64,000 nt of DNA from Mesorhizobium sp. Pch-S (GCF_004136315.1 NZ_CP029562.1:3681501-3745500); one strand, 5' to 3'; counted from the first letter of the stretch, positions 45,062 to 55,344 are shown. Program-made: numbers and translations. The notes: generated by a model not told the origin, from the letters alone.

Positions 45062-46288
45062 ATGACCCTTTCCGGAAAGCGTATCCTTCTCGTCATCGGC
45101 GGCGGCATCGCAGCCTACAAGTCGCTTGATCTGATCCGGCGGCTGCGCGAGCGCGGTGCTGCCGTGCGCTGTGTCATGACTTCGGCAGCGCAGGAGTTTG
45201 TCACCCAGCTTTCCGTCGGCGCGCTTTCTGCGGATCATGTCTTCACCGACCTGTTCGATCGCCAGGACGAGCACGATGTCGGCCACATCAGGCTTTCGCG
45301 TCAAGCCGACCTGATCGTCGTGGCGCCGGCCACGGCTGATCTGATGGCCAAGCTCGCCAATGGTCATGCCAACGACCTCGCCTCGACCGTGCTGCTCGCC
45401 ACCGACAAGCAGGTGTTGATGGCGCCGGCGATGAACCCCAGAATGTGGGCGCATCCGGCGACCCGGCGCAACCATGCCACGCTCATCGAGGATGGCGTGG
45501 CGTTCGTTGGGCCGGCCAGGGGCGAGATGGCCGAAAGTGGTGAAGCCGGTGAAGGCCGCATGGCGGAACCGCTGGAGATCGTCGCGGCGATAGAGGCACT
45601 GTTCGACAGCCAGCCGAAACCGTTGGCCGGCAGCAAGATCATCATCACGTCCGGCCCGACGCATGAACCGATCGATCCCGTGCGCTACATTGCCAACCGC
45701 TCGTCGGGCAAACAGGGACACGCGCTGGCCGGCGCACTTGCGAGGCTCGGTGCCGACGTCCATCTGGTCTCTGGTCCGGTGACGATCGCCGATCCGGCCG
45801 GCGTGACAACCGTGCATGTGGAGACGGCGCGGGAGATGCAGGCCGCCGTAGAACGCCTGCTGCCGGCTGATGCGGCCGTGTTCGTGGCAGCCGTTGCCGA
45901 CTGGCGGACGGCGAATTCTGCCGGCGAGAAGATCAAGAAAGTGGCGGGCGAGGGGCCACCTGCGCTGCAGATGGTGGAGAACCCCGATATCCTGGCCGGT
46001 ATCGGGCATCATGCGAAGCGGCCCCGCCTCGTGGTTGGTTTCGCCGCCGAGACACAGGACATCCAGAAGAACGCCGAGGCCAAGCTGAGCAGGAAAGGCG
46101 CCGACTTCATCGTCGCCAATGATGTCTCGCACGACAGCGGCGTTGGTCCTGCCGGCGTGATGGGCGGTGATCGCAATCGCGTTCGTATCGTTTCGAAGAG
46201 CGGCGTCGAGGAATGGCCGGAACTCACCAAGGCGGAGGTTGCCTCGCGTCTGGCCGAGCTGATTGCAAGACGCCTGAAGGCAGTCTGA
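45062..46288 (+). CDS. coaBC: Bifunctional phosphopantothenoylcysteine decarboxylase/phosphopantothenate-cysteine ligase
   Basis: A 408-residue two-domain coenzyme A biosynthesis enzyme. The N-terminal flavoprotein decarboxylase domain has GGGIAAYKSLDLIRRL and the PAMNPRMW substrate motif near residue 122; the C-terminal ligase domain has NRSSGKQGHALA near residue 212 and FAAETQD. It follows ubiB by 24 bases in the same direction, a conserved order in alphaproteobacteria. Confidence 0.95.
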   Translation: MTLSGKRILLVIGGGIAAYKSLDLIRRLRERGAAVRCVMTSAAQEFVTQLSVGALSADHVFTDLFDRQDEHDVGHIRLSRQADLIVVAPATADLMAKLANGHANDLASTVLLATDKQVLMAPAMNPRMWAHPATRRNHATLIEDGVAFVGPARGEMAESGEAGEGRMAEPLEIVAAIEALFDSQPKPLAGSKIIITSGPTHEPIDPVRYIANRSSGKQGHALAGALARLGADVHLVSGPVTIADPAGVTTVHVETAREMQAAVERLLPADAAVFVAAVADWRTANSAGEKIKKVAGEGPPALQMVENPDILAGIGHHAKRPRLVVGFAAETQDIQKNAEAKLSRKGADFIVANDVSHDSGVGPAGVMGGDRNRVRIVSKSGVEEWPELTKAEVASRLAELIARRLKAV

Positions 46289-46306
46289 GCAGCCGTGACG
46301 GCAGAC

Positions 46307-47746
46307 TCAGACCTGCTGCGGCAGGCCGGGCCGCCCTGGTACCGAGAAGAGTTTGTACGCCGCGATGGCGCCGAGCAGACCGAGCGGCACGAAGGCCAGG
46401 AACAGCCAGACCCCCGCATTTGCCGCCGCCGTGCGGTTGAGCCCCTCCGAAAAGCCACTGGCATTGGCGACAATGCCGGCACTCGCAGCACCCACGGCAT
46501 AGCCGATGCGCTGCATGGTCGGGACCGCCGACGAGGCGATGGTCTGTTCGTTGGCGGGCGCGGACGCAACGATGATGCGTGTCACGAACGGCCAGGCGAT
46601 GCCGAAGCCGCCGCCTTGCAGCAGTGCGCAAAACAGGATGAGCGGGATCGAGCCCTGCGGAACCGTGTAGGCGAAGCCGGCAATGCCGGCAGCGATCATC
46701 AGCGCGCCGCAGACGATGATCGTCCGTTCGCGTTCAGGCGGTGCGTTGGCGACAAGGATCGACAGGATCGACCAGGCGATCGACTCCGCGGCGATGATGT
46801 AGCCCGTGGTCAGCATCGAGATGCCGTGCAGATTGGTCAGGATCAACGGCCCGTAGACCGTAAAGGAACAGGTGGCCACCGAGAACGCGGCGATCATCGT
46901 CATGCCGCTGCCGACCGGCGTGCGCCATGAGAACAGGTTTGCCGGAAACAGCCTGGATTGCGGCTTGAGCGCATCGATGCGGAAAAACAGGGCCAGTCCA
47001 GCAAGCCCCAGGCCGAGCAGGAGGCTGGAGCGCAGCAGCGCGACGTCGACACCAGCTGAGGCGATCAGGATTACACTGACGGCGAGGCAGCCAAGCGGCA
47101 GGGCTGGGAAGGGCGGTAGCGCCGCGCCGGCGCTTTGGGTGCGCCGTGCTTCCGGCGTGTTCAGCACAATCAGGCTGGCCATCGCCATCGCCACGCCGCC
47201 GATGACAAAAACGCCAAAGGCCCAGCGCCAGGAAAGCAGTTCGGCCATCAATGCACCGAGCATCGGACCGCTGAAGGCCGCGACGCCCCAGATCGCCGAC
47301 ATCAGGCCGAACAATTGCGGCCAGATCGCGCGCGGAAACAACCGCTCGACCGAGACGAAGGCGAGTGAAACCAGTGCACCGCCGCCGAGGCCTTCGATGA
47401 GGCGACCGGCGAGGAAGGCCTGCATGGATGGCGCGGTCGCACAGATGAGCGCGCCGGTCGAATAGAGCAGGGCGGCGACCATGACATTGCTGCGCAGCGC
47501 GACATAGCTGACCATGCGGCCCGCTGCCGCGCCTGCAACGATGGCGCCGAGCTCGTAGATCGCCAGCGACCAGCCGACCAGCTGCACGCCGGACAGATCG
47601 CCCACCATGGCAGGCATGATGGTCGCCACCATCGTCTCGTTGGTGGCGTGCAGCAGGATGCCCAGCGAAATGAAACAGAAGCGCGCGAGGTCGGCGCTGG
47701 CCCACAATGCACGCCAATCCACCCGGTTCGCCCTGTCTTGTGTCAT
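46307..47746 (-). CDS. MFS transporter (drug/H+ antiporter type)
   Basis: A 479-residue membrane protein with about 14 hydrophobic segments. Motif A-like GRMVSYVALRSN, motif C-like SGPMLGALMAEL and the helical repeats fit a drug-proton antiporter of the EmrB/DHA2 or related class. The start at 47746 is chosen; 16 upstream residues in frame lack hydrophobicity. Substrate unknown. It is convergent with coaBC and divergent from the DUF4139 gene. Confidence 0.9.
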   Translation of the reverse strand: MTQDRANRVDWRALWASADLARFCFISLGILLHATNETMVATIMPAMVGDLSGVQLVGWSLAIYELGAIVAGAAAGRMVSYVALRSNVMVAALLYSTGALICATAPSMQAFLAGRLIEGLGGGALVSLAFVSVERLFPRAIWPQLFGLMSAIWGVAAFSGPMLGALMAELLSWRWAFGVFVIGGVAMAMASLIVLNTPEARRTQSAGAALPPFPALPLGCLAVSVILIASAGVDVALLRSSLLLGLGLAGLALFFRIDALKPQSRLFPANLFSWRTPVGSGMTMIAAFSVATCSFTVYGPLILTNLHGISMLTTGYIIAAESIAWSILSILVANAPPERERTIIVCGALMIAAGIAGFAYTVPQGSIPLILFCALLQGGGFGIAWPFVTRIIVASAPANEQTIASSAVPTMQRIGYAVGAASAGIVANASGFSEGLNRTAAANAGVWLFLAFVPLGLLGAIAAYKLFSVPGRPGLPQQV

Positions 47747-47958
47747 GTGCGCTCGTCCGAAGCCGCCAGTTGCGACTGGTGCTGTATTTTCCAAGTGTTT
47801 ACTTGTAAAACCTCAAGCGCGGTTGAATGCAAGCGATATTTTGCGGCTAGCGACGGAGTCCGACTGCGCCTTGCCCGTTGCCGGATATCCAGCTTTCGTT
47901 CATCACATCGCCATGAATAGTCTGCAGCGTCGTCGAATCTGATGAAACGAGGTACTCG

Positions 47959-49947
47959 ATGCGTCTTTTCACCCTCATTCTGCTCGGAGCAACCGCGATG
48001 ACTGCCCCTGCTCATTCCGCCGACCTTGTGCTCAAACGGGCGGTCCTCGGCACCGGGGGCGTTGGCTATTTCGAATATGAAGCGACGGTCACCGGCAAGG
48101 AAACGCTGACGTTGCGTTCGCGGCTCGACCAGGTCGACGACATTCTCAAGAGCATGATCATCCTCGATCCTGCTGGCACGGGTTCGGCTACACTGCCGGG
48201 CAAGGCGGGTGCCGACGAAGCCTTCAACGCGCTGCCATTTTCGCGATCGGATCTAGACAGCATGGCATCCCTGATGACGGCGCTGAAGGGCGCGGAGATC
48301 AAGGTCGCTGCACCACGCAGCATTGCGGGCCGCATTGCCAGTGTCCAGCCAGAGCAGGTCACGGACAAGGACGGCCGGACAATCACGCGAACGCGCGTCT
48401 CGGTATTTTCCGGCGCCTCGATGGATCAGTTCATTCTTGAAGACGCGCAGGGTCTCGAGTTTGCCGATACGCGGCTGGGCGAGCAGGTTACTGGCGCGCT
48501 GACCGCGCTGCGCAGTGCACAGGATCGTTCCGGGCGCGACATCTCCATCCATCTGGCGGACGGTGCGCAACGCACCGTGCGCATCGGCTACGTCGCCGAG
48601 GCTCCCGTCTGGAAAACCGCGTACCGCCTGACCCTGCCGAAAGCCGGCGAAGACAAGGCACAACTGCAAGGCTGGGTGGTGCTGGAGAACATGACCGGCG
48701 ATGCCTGGAAGGATGTCGCGGTGACGCTGTCGTCAGCCGCGCCTGTCACGTTCCGCCAGGCACTCTACGATCCCTATTATGTTTCGCGCCAGACCATCGC
48801 GCCGCCGGTGAGTCAGGCTGCCCTGCCGCGAACCGATCAGGGGCAGGTCGCGCTCGGTGGGGCCGGCTATGCCGAAATAGCTGTACCCGCAGCGCCGGAG
48901 CAGCAGCGGATAATGCGTAGCAGGAAAATAGAAGCCGTTCAGGACGGGATGGTCCAGCAGACCGAGACCGCGCCGCCGGCATCAACGGAAGAGAACGCTG
49001 CCGGCGCCAGCTTCACGCTGTCGGTTCCGGTCAGCGTCGGATCCGGTGAAAGCCTGACCATACCGTTTGTCGACCAGAAAGTGCCGGCGGAGGCAGTGGC
49101 CTGGTACCAGGGCGGCGGGCGCAATCCCTGGCAGGGGATGACCCTCAAGAACGATGGGTCGACGTCGCTGCCTGCCGGATCGGCCACCATCTACGAGGCG
49201 ACCGACGCGGGTCCGTTGTTTTCGGGTGAAGCGCAATTTCCGCTTCTGCCGGCGGGCGATTCCCGCCTTGTCGGCTTCGGTGCGGAACAGAAGATCCTTG
49301 TCGACCGTGAAAACCGGACGGCATCGGCCGTTACCAAGGTCAAATCGGTCAACGGTGCATTGCAGATCGAAAGCAAGCTGCGCGAAACAACGCTCTACCG
49401 TGTCAAGAACATCGCCGCCGAGGCGCGGCGCATGGTGATCGAGCAGCCACGCGCGCAGGATTGGCGTCTGGTGCAACCGAAGGCCGAGGAAGCGACGCTG
49501 GCCGGTTCTGCCTACAGGATGCGTTTTGAGGTCGAGCCCGGCAAGACCAGGGAATTTCCGGTGGTGATGGAGCGGCCTGTCGTCGAGACGGTCGCCATAC
49601 AGGAGCTGACCGCCGAGCGTATTCTCGCACTGATTGCCAGCACTGAACTCGATGCCGAAAGCAAGGCACGACTTGCCGCGATCGCAGAAGCCGCCAGGGC
49701 GAGCGACGAGGCCAGCCAGGTCTTGGCCAGCCGCCAGGAGCGTCGTGACGGGATCACGGCCGATCAGGAGCGGATTCGAGAGAATATCGGCGCTGCGCCC
49801 GAAGGATCGGATCTCGCGCGCCTTTATGCGCAGAAGATGCTCGACCAGGAACGGGCGCTGGAGCAGCTGGACAAGGATATTGTCGATGCTCGCACGAAGT
49901 ATGAAGAAGCACGCCGTGTGCTTGGCGATCGGGTGCGGGCGTTCTGA
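47959..49947 (+). CDS. DUF4139 domain-containing secreted protein
   Basis: A 662-residue protein with a Sec signal (cleavage near SADL at residue 21), an N-terminal beta-rich region and a DUF4139-like central portion rich in strands (IGYVAEAPVWKTAYRL near residue 212, WVVLENMTGDAWKDVAVTLSSA near residue 240 in the short forms shown). The last 100 residues are a charged coiled coil. DUF4139 proteins are conserved but functionally uncharacterised (mucoidy-inhibitor-like). No operon partner is visible. Confidence 0.85.
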   Translation: MRLFTLILLGATAMTAPAHSADLVLKRAVLGTGGVGYFEYEATVTGKETLTLRSRLDQVDDILKSMIILDPAGTGSATLPGKAGADEAFNALPFSRSDLDSMASLMTALKGAEIKVAAPRSIAGRIASVQPEQVTDKDGRTITRTRVSVFSGASMDQFILEDAQGLEFADTRLGEQVTGALTALRSAQDRSGRDISIHLADGAQRTVRIGYVAEAPVWKTAYRLTLPKAGEDKAQLQGWVVLENMTGDAWKDVAVTLSSAAPVTFRQALYDPYYVSRQTIAPPVSQAALPRTDQGQVALGGAGYAEIAVPAAPEQQRIMRSRKIEAVQDGMVQQTETAPPASTEENAAGASFTLSVPVSVGSGESLTIPFVDQKVPAEAVAWYQGGGRNPWQGMTLKNDGSTSLPAGSATIYEATDAGPLFSGEAQFPLLPAGDSRLVGFGAEQKILVDRENRTASAVTKVKSVNGALQIESKLRETTLYRVKNIAAEARRMVIEQPRAQDWRLVQPKAEEATLAGSAYRMRFEVEPGKTREFPVVMERPVVETVAIQELTAERILALIASTELDAESKARLAAIAEAARASDEASQVLASRQERRDGITADQERIRENIGAAPEGSDLARLYAQKMLDQERALEQLDKDIVDARTKYEEARRVLGDRVRAF

Positions 49948-50015
49948 GGGCCGGCATGTCCGTCCAAAATTTGTCCTGGCGGGGCGCGAGCGCCCCGCCA
50001 GGAACTGAATTCGGC

Positions 50016-50486
50016 TTACTTCAGCGAATGCTGCAGTTCCAGTGACGTCACGGCGGCCGCGACATTGAGGCCGGTCTGTGCCTGCACCGAAAGCGGCTGC
50101 AGCGCATAGGAATTGTCGAAACCACCGACCAGCACGTTGAGACCGCCGCCGGTTACCACGCTGGCCTCGGCATTGACGCCGAAATACTTGCCGGCGAGGG
50201 CGCCGGAATCATAGCTGCTCGAGGCGGCGAGAACTGCCCAAGAGAGTTGACCCTGGTGCGTCATGCCGAGGTCGACGCCGAGCTTGGAGATAACCCCGGT
50301 ATAGAGCTCGGACTTGCGGCTGTTGTAGGGGCGGTAGGTGCAGGTGACGCCCTTGTTGGAGGCGACGATATAAGACTGGCCGCCGTCGATGACGCAGTCG
50401 AGAACACCAAGTTCAACCTTGCCGGCGCTCGCCGGCGCGGCAACAGTCGTCATGGCCAGGGCGGCTAAACAAGCAAGTTTCTTCAT
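50016..50486 (-). CDS. DUF992 domain-containing secreted protein
   Basis: A 156-residue protein with a Sec signal (cleavage after ASA near residue 21) and the DUF992 pattern: LGVLDCVIDGGQSYIVAS, VTCTYRP with two cysteines likely in a disulfide, and YFGVNAEASVV. The family is restricted mainly to alphaproteobacteria and has no known function. The ATG at 50486 is preceded by GAAGGATCGA-type sequence. Confidence 0.88.
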   Translation of the reverse strand: MKKLACLAALAMTTVAAPASAGKVELGVLDCVIDGGQSYIVASNKGVTCTYRPYNSRKSELYTGVISKLGVDLGMTHQGQLSWAVLAASSSYDSGALAGKYFGVNAEASVVTGGGLNVLVGGFDNSYALQPLSVQAQTGLNVAAAVTSLELQHSLK

Positions 50487-50683
50487 GGTGTCGATCCTTC
50501 TGTAGTTCATGCCGGACAACGGCTTAATGCCAAGACCGTTCCCTCAAAACCGTGGCGCGATGGTGGCGCAATCGTGGTCGAGTTGTCGCTTGGTTAAAAT
50601 GAAGGGAATGCCGTTGCCGATCAGCCACGGTTCAAGCGCGTCTGTTCAGATGCGCCGGCACAAATGGAATGAATCTTGCGGCT

Positions 50684-50786
50684 AGAGCATTTTGTCGCCA
50701 AGTGGAATCACTTGGCGTTACAAAAATGCGACGAAAACAAAACTTAGAGCGTTTCCGCGTTTCCGTGAAAAACGGAAACGCTCTAG
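50684..50786. repeat. Palindromic intergenic repeat, copy 2
   Basis: Nearly the same sequence as 17192-17291, with CTAGAGCATTTTG at one end and CGCTCTAG at the other. The first hairpin contains a perfect GCCAAGTG/CACTTGGC stem; the second has GAGCGTTTCCG and its complement as arms. The right end overlaps the TPR gene and supplies its TAG stop codon (CTA at 50783-50785 on the plus strand). Confidence 0.85.
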
Positions 50787-51628
50787 GCCCCACCCACTCG
50801 GGACAGGCCGTCACGCGCCGGCTGATAGGTCGGCGCCAGCCGGGCGGCTTCCTTGTAGGATTTTATCGCCTTGGCCTTTTCGCCCTTGCGCTCGTAGATC
50901 AGCCCCTGGTTGGTCCAGGCTTCGGCATTCTTGCCGTCAAGCTTGATGGCCATGTTGAAGTCGGCGAAAGCGTTGTCGTCCTGGTTGAGGGCGAGATAGG
51001 AAAGGCCCCGGCCATTGTAGGGCTCGGACGCATCCGGCGACAGCGAGATCGCGGTCGAGAAGTCTTCGATGGCGAAGGTGTGCTGGCCCTGGCTCTGATA
51101 GATCAGGCCGCGGTTGTGATAGGCACGCGCGTCGGTGGTGTCGAGCTGGATCGCCTTCTGGAAATCGTTGAAGGCATCCTGCGTACGGCCGGCCTTTCGG
51201 TAGAGGTTGCCGCGACCGATATAGGCAGCATCATAGTTCGCGTTGATCTGGATGGAGCGATTGTAGTCGGCAAGCGCCTTCTGCTGGTCGCCGATGAAAC
51301 GGTAGATCAGCGCGCGGTTCGAATAGGCCTGGTAGAAATCGGGTTTCAACTGGATCGCGGTGTCGAAATCCTTCAGCGCAGCCTGGTAATTGCCGCCGCG
51401 GCCGTAGGCCGAACCGCGCACATTGTAGGCTTCAGGATCGCGTGGATTGCGGTCGACGACCGAAGAGAGCGAAGAGATGTTCTGGCTCGACCCCTGGGCC
51501 TTGTCGATCGCATTAAGCTCACCCGTCGGGGTCGACTGGCAGCCGGCAAGCGCCAGGCCGGCCAGCAAAGCGGCGCTCAAGACAAAACCATTCAAGGAGT
51601 TTTTGCGCTCCGTGGTCAAAACATGCAT
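50783..51628 (-). CDS. Tetratricopeptide-repeat lipoprotein
   Basis: A 281-residue protein with a lipoprotein signal: a hydrophobic run and lipobox LALAGC with C30. It is followed by about six TPR units (for example DPEAYNVRGSAYGRGGNY, YQAYSNRALIYRFIGD, and three further copies), a fold for protein binding. It is therefore probably an outer- or inner-membrane-anchored assembly factor. Its stop codon is in the adjacent repeat. An upstream ATG at 51649 would add seven residues. Confidence 0.9.
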   Translation of the reverse strand: MHVLTTERKNSLNGFVLSAALLAGLALAGCQSTPTGELNAIDKAQGSSQNISSLSSVVDRNPRDPEAYNVRGSAYGRGGNYQAALKDFDTAIQLKPDFYQAYSNRALIYRFIGDQQKALADYNRSIQINANYDAAYIGRGNLYRKAGRTQDAFNDFQKAIQLDTTDARAYHNRGLIYQSQGQHTFAIEDFSTAISLSPDASEPYNGRGLSYLALNQDDNAFADFNMAIKLDGKNAEAWTNQGLIYERKGEKAKAIKSYKEAARLAPTYQPARDGLSRVGGA

Positions 51629-51796
51629 CGGCTGCCGTATCCTCAACATCGACGCCCGGCATCCCGGGCTGCCGCTCCGGCCCCTGTCCCGCCGTCCTGC
51701 GTTATACAAATATCCGCTTGCGTCAAACAAAAAGGTGGCGGCGATTTACATCGCGCCACCTTGGATATCCCTCGAAAAGGATGGATGCAGGCAGAA

Positions 51797-52057
51797 TTAG
51801 CGCGGAGCGCGCGCTGCACCGGCGCCGGTCGGAGCCGGGCGCGGGGTCGAGGGCAGCAGGCCTTCGCGCTGGGCACGCTTGCGGGCCAGCTTGCGGGCGC
51901 GGCGCACGGCTTCAGCCTTCTCACGCGCACGCTTCTCGGACGGCTTCTCGTAGTGACCGCGCATCTTCATTTCACGGAAGATGCCTTCGCGCTGCATTTT
52001 CTTCTTGAGCGCGCGAAGCGCCTGATCAACGTTGTTGTCGCGGACGAGTACCTGCAC
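51797..52057 (-). CDS. rpsU: 30S ribosomal protein S21
   Basis: An 86-residue ribosomal protein with the S21 core [20 protein letters not shown] and the [22 protein letters not shown] basic helix. The C-terminal 25 residues are a proline/alanine-rich extension not found in short S21 homologs but common in alphaproteobacteria. It lies 169 bases upstream of the TPR lipoprotein gene in the same direction. Confidence 0.95.
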   Translation of the reverse strand: MQVLVRDNNVDQALRALKKKMQREGIFREMKMRGHYEKPSEKRAREKAEAVRRARKLARKRAQREGLLPSTPRPAPTGAGAARAPR

Positions 52058-52243
52058 GGGCGATCCTGTCTTTCAATTTGAAATCATTAGGCAAAGCGGC
52101 AATAGCCACAAGCCTCCGCGGCGCTTCCACCACGAATTCCGGCGGCAAATAGCAGAATCAGGACTGAATGTCCACTGTTGCTTGTCGGGCTTTCGCGGTT
52201 TTTGCCGCGTCACGCCTTTCATTGCCGCCAATCCACCCAGAAT

Positions 52244-52299
52244 GAAACGCCCGGATGCAACCGTCAATTCAAACAGTCGCGATTGTATCCGGGCGTTTC
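52244..52299. repeat. Perfect 13-bp inverted repeat between the SDR and rpsU genes
   Basis: GAAACGCCCGGAT at 52244-52256 and its exact complement at 52287-52299 flank 30 bases. It lies just downstream of the SDR stop (minus strand) and 187 bases upstream of rpsU. No T-run follows, so a terminator is only one possibility. Confidence 0.6.
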
Positions 52300-52311
52300 G
52301 TCGCTCCGTGT

Positions 52312-53069
52312 TCAGGTGCGGTTGATGGAGACGCCACCATCGGCGAACAGCGCGGTGCCGGTGGTGAAGGATGAGGCGTCCGAAGCCAGATAGAGAGCCG
52401 AGCGGGCAATCTCTTCCGGCTTTGCGATGCGCTTCAGCGCATGCAGGCCCTCGACGAAAGCGCGCTCGTCGGCGGTCTTGAAGGTTGCGGCCGGTGTATC
52501 GGTACCGCCGGGCAGCAGCGCGTTCACGCGGATGCCCTCGCGACCATATTCCGCGGCAAGGACCTGGGTAAGCCCCACCAGACCGGCCTTGGCGGCGGCA
52601 TAGGCGGCCATGCCGGGCATACCGGCGGTGACGCCGACGAAGCTCGATGTGAAGATCAGCGAGCCGCTGCCGCGCGCCAGAAGTGCGGGAATCTGATGCT
52701 TGGCAGCGAGGAAGGCGCCGGTCAGATTGGTGTCGAGCACGTTTTCCCAGGTCTGGCGCGGCATGTCGGGTACTGGTCCCATCGGCCCGACGGCACCGGC
52801 ATTGTTGAAGGCGATGTCCAGTCCGCCGAAACGGCCCTGCGCCAGTTCGACCAAGGCTCTAGCGTAGGCCTCGTCGTTGACGTCGCCGGCGAGCGCAACT
52901 GCCTCGCCGCCATCCTCGGCGATCTCGGCAGTCAGGGCATCGAGTTCGGCCTGGCGGCGTGCGGCGGCAACAATTCTGGCGCCTTCCCTGGCGAACAGCA
53001 GCGCGGTGGCGCGGCCGATGCCGGAGAGGCACCGGTGACGATGGCGACCTTGTTGGTCAGTGCGAGCAT
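52312..53069 (-). pseudogene. SDR family oxidoreductase with a one-base frameshift near the N-terminus
   Basis: From the ATG at 53069 the sequence reads MLALTNKVAIVTGAS and then, instead of SGIGRATALLFAREGA, changes frame; restoring one base at 53025 (expected A in the plus strand) gives an intact 250-residue classical SDR with TGASSGIG, NNAG, catalytic YAAAKAG and a normal C-terminus SSFTTGTALFADGGVS. Either the gene is inactive in this strain or the base is a sequencing error. No substrate inference. Confidence 0.85.
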
Positions 53070-53229
53070 GGTCTTGTTCCTTCCAAAAAGTGGATGGCGC
53101 TTGCTCGCAGATCGGTGGAACGTGAACCACCCGAAACCCGCCGGGTGTCGCAGCCGTCTTGCTACGGAACGAACGTCAGCGTATCAGGGGCCGTTGAAAA
53201 CTCGCGGGTGGACGCGCCACCCATTTCAA

Positions 53230-53952
53230 ATGACCCCCCAACAGATGATCGAGACGATCCTTGAACCGTCGTTCGAGGGTGATGGCGTATTGGCAAACGA
53301 CCTGCTCAAGGAATTAGGCCCTGAATTCCCGAAGGAAAACGTCAGGCCCCTGATAGCCTCGCCCAATCCAGAAACACAAGCAACGGCTGCATTCCTGATG
53401 ACGTTTTGGGGTTTTGAACTCCATCCGTTTGTCTCGGAAATTGCAACGCTTCTTGAGAGCAAGCATTCCAGGGCGCGTTTCGATGTCACGGAAGTGCTTC
53501 TTGGCTGCACCACGCCAGACGATGGAGAGATTCTGGGGCGCGTACTTCTTCTCCTGGACGATCCGCACATAGGCGTTCGATGGAAAGTCGCCCAGTGGAT
53601 ATGTGTGGCGCAGTATTGGCAATTGAGACTGGCTGGTAGGCACGCTGCCAGATTGCGACCGAATTCGGCTTTTGAAATCCTCGAGAAATTCTGTTGCCTC
53701 CGGAGGCAGCCAACATCTGAAGAAATCCGGTGGCTCATCCAATACGAAGACCCGATCGTTCGGCGTTTTGGAGCTGCTCTTTCGATCCGTCCGCTTGAAG
53801 TGATCGATGAAAGGTTTCTGACAATTGCTTCGATGTCGGATGACGCCGAAGTGGCAGAAATCGTCGAGAGCGGCCGCGGAGGTTTCATGGCACCAGGCCG
53901 CGCGATTTTCTCTTCGAGATTGTTTGACGATACGGTGCAGCCCGGCGACTGA
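53230..53952 (+). CDS. HEAT-like repeat protein of unknown function
   Basis: A 240-residue protein. No signal peptide. The body looks like alternating helices of HEAT-type repeats (NDLLKELGPEFPKENVRP, AAFLMTFWGFELHPFVSEI, and similar), so a solenoid scaffold is plausible. I cannot assign a family. Codon use is visibly less GC-rich than that of the neighbouring sox genes, which suggests a recently acquired gene. The ATG at 53230 is chosen; a very long in-frame upstream extension is the shadow of the SDR gene. Confidence 0.7.
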   Translation: MTPQQMIETILEPSFEGDGVLANDLLKELGPEFPKENVRPLIASPNPETQATAAFLMTFWGFELHPFVSEIATLLESKHSRARFDVTEVLLGCTTPDDGEILGRVLLLLDDPHIGVRWKVAQWICVAQYWQLRLAGRHAARLRPNSAFEILEKFCCLRRQPTSEEIRWLIQYEDPIVRRFGAALSIRPLEVIDERFLTIASMSDDAEVAEIVESGRGGFMAPGRAIFSSRLFDDTVQPGD

Positions 53953-54090
53953 TCGGTACTCCGAAGAGTTGATTTGGGCGGCGCAAAACGGCAATTGCCG
54001 TCGCAAACAGTGCAAGGATGGCTGCAAGGTTTCGCTAGTGATACTGCTCGCGCGTCGGACCCCCGATTGCCATACGCGAGGCCAGGTAAC

Positions 54091-55344
54091 GTGAAGAAAT
54101 ATTCAGTATTCGCCATCGCCCGCGAGGCCATGCGCGGCCACAAGGGCTGGGAAGAGCAGTGGCCCTCGCCGGAGCCGAAGAAGAGCTACGATGTCATCAT
54201 CGTTGGCGCCGGCGGGCACGGACTGGCGACAGCCTATTATCTGGCCAAGGAACACGGCATCACCAATGTCGGCGTGATCGAAAAGGGCTGGCTCGGCGGC
54301 GGCAACACCGGACGCAACACCACCATCATCCGCTCCAACTATCTCTATGACGAGAGCGCGGGCATCTACGACCATGCCGTGAAGCTGTGGGACGGGCTAT
54401 CGCAGGACCTCAACTACAACGTCATGTACTCGGCACGCGGCGTGATGATGCTGGCACACAATGTGCACGACATCCAGGTGCTGAAGCGCCATGTCCACGC
54501 CAACCGCCTCAACGGCATCGACAATGAATGGCTGACGCCGGAAGAAGCCAAGGCCTATTGCCCGCCACTCAACATCTCGCGCAACGCGCGCTACCCGGTG
54601 GTGGGCGCAGCACTGCAGCGGCGCGGCGGTACCGCTCGCCATGACGCGGTTGCATGGGGCTATGCCCGCGGAGCGGCAGCCCGCGGCGTCGACATCATCC
54701 AGAACTGCGAGGTCACCGGCATCCGGCGCGATGCCAGCGGCGCGGTGACCGGTGTCGAGACCTCGAAAGGTTTCATCGGTGCGCGCAAGGTCGGCGTGGT
54801 TGCTGCCGGCCATTCCTCGGTGATCATGCAGATGGCCGATGTGCGCATGCCATTGGAAAGTTACCCGCTGCAGGCGCTTGTGTCCGAACCGGTGAAGCCG
54901 GTGTTCCCGTGCGTGGTGATGTCCAACACGGTGCACGCCTATATCTCCCAGTCCGACAAGGGCGAACTGGTGATCGGCGCCGGCACCGACCAGTACGTTT
55001 CCTATTCGCAGACCGGCGGATTGCATATCCTGCAGCATACGCTGGACGCGATCTGCGAAATGTTCCCGATGTTCACGCGCATGAAGATGCTGCGCTCGTG
55101 GGGTGGCATCGTCGATGTGACGCCGGATCGTTCGCCGATCCTGGCCAAGACCCCGGTCAAGGGACTTTATGTCAATTGCGGCTGGGGTACGGGCGGTTTC
55201 AAGGCGACGCCGGGTTCAGGCCATGTCTTTGCCCACACCATCGCACGGGACGAGCCGCATCCGATCAATGCGCCCTTCACGATCGAGCGTTTCCGTAGCG
55301 GGCGCCTGATCGACGAGGCGGCTGCCGCTGCCGTGGCGCACTGA
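54091..55344 (+). CDS. soxB: Sarcosine oxidase beta subunit
   Basis: A 417-residue FAD-containing subunit of the heterotetrameric sarcosine oxidase, which oxidises N-methylglycine to glycine and formaldehyde or methylene-tetrahydrofolate. The FAD motif GAGGHG lies at residues 39-44. The GTG start at 54091 with GAGGCCAGG upstream gives the 417-residue length usual for SoxB; the longer in-frame reading upstream is spurious. It is first in the soxB-x-soxD-soxA-soxG operon. Confidence 0.95.
   Translation: MKKYSVFAIAREAMRGHKGWEEQWPSPEPKKSYDVIIVGAGGHGLATAYYLAKEHGITNVGVIEKGWLGGGNTGRNTTIIRSNYLYDESAGIYDHAVKLWDGLSQDLNYNVMYSARGVMMLAHNVHDIQVLKRHVHANRLNGIDNEWLTPEEAKAYCPPLNISRNARYPVVGAALQRRGGTARHDAVAWGYARGAAARGVDIIQNCEVTGIRRDASGAVTGVETSKGFIGARKVGVVAAGHSSVIMQMADVRMPLESYPLQALVSEPVKPVFPCVVMSNTVHAYISQSDKGELVIGAGTDQYVSYSQTGGLHILQHTLDAICEMFPMFTRMKMLRSWGGIVDVTPDRSPILAKTPVKGLYVNCGWGTGGFKATPGSGHVFAHTIARDEPHPINAPFTIERFRSGRLIDEAAAAAVAH

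Noticed and set aside
47790..47820. CAAGTGTTTACTTG between the MFS and DUF4139 genes as an operator
   Set aside because: Five-base arms only; no linked regulator.
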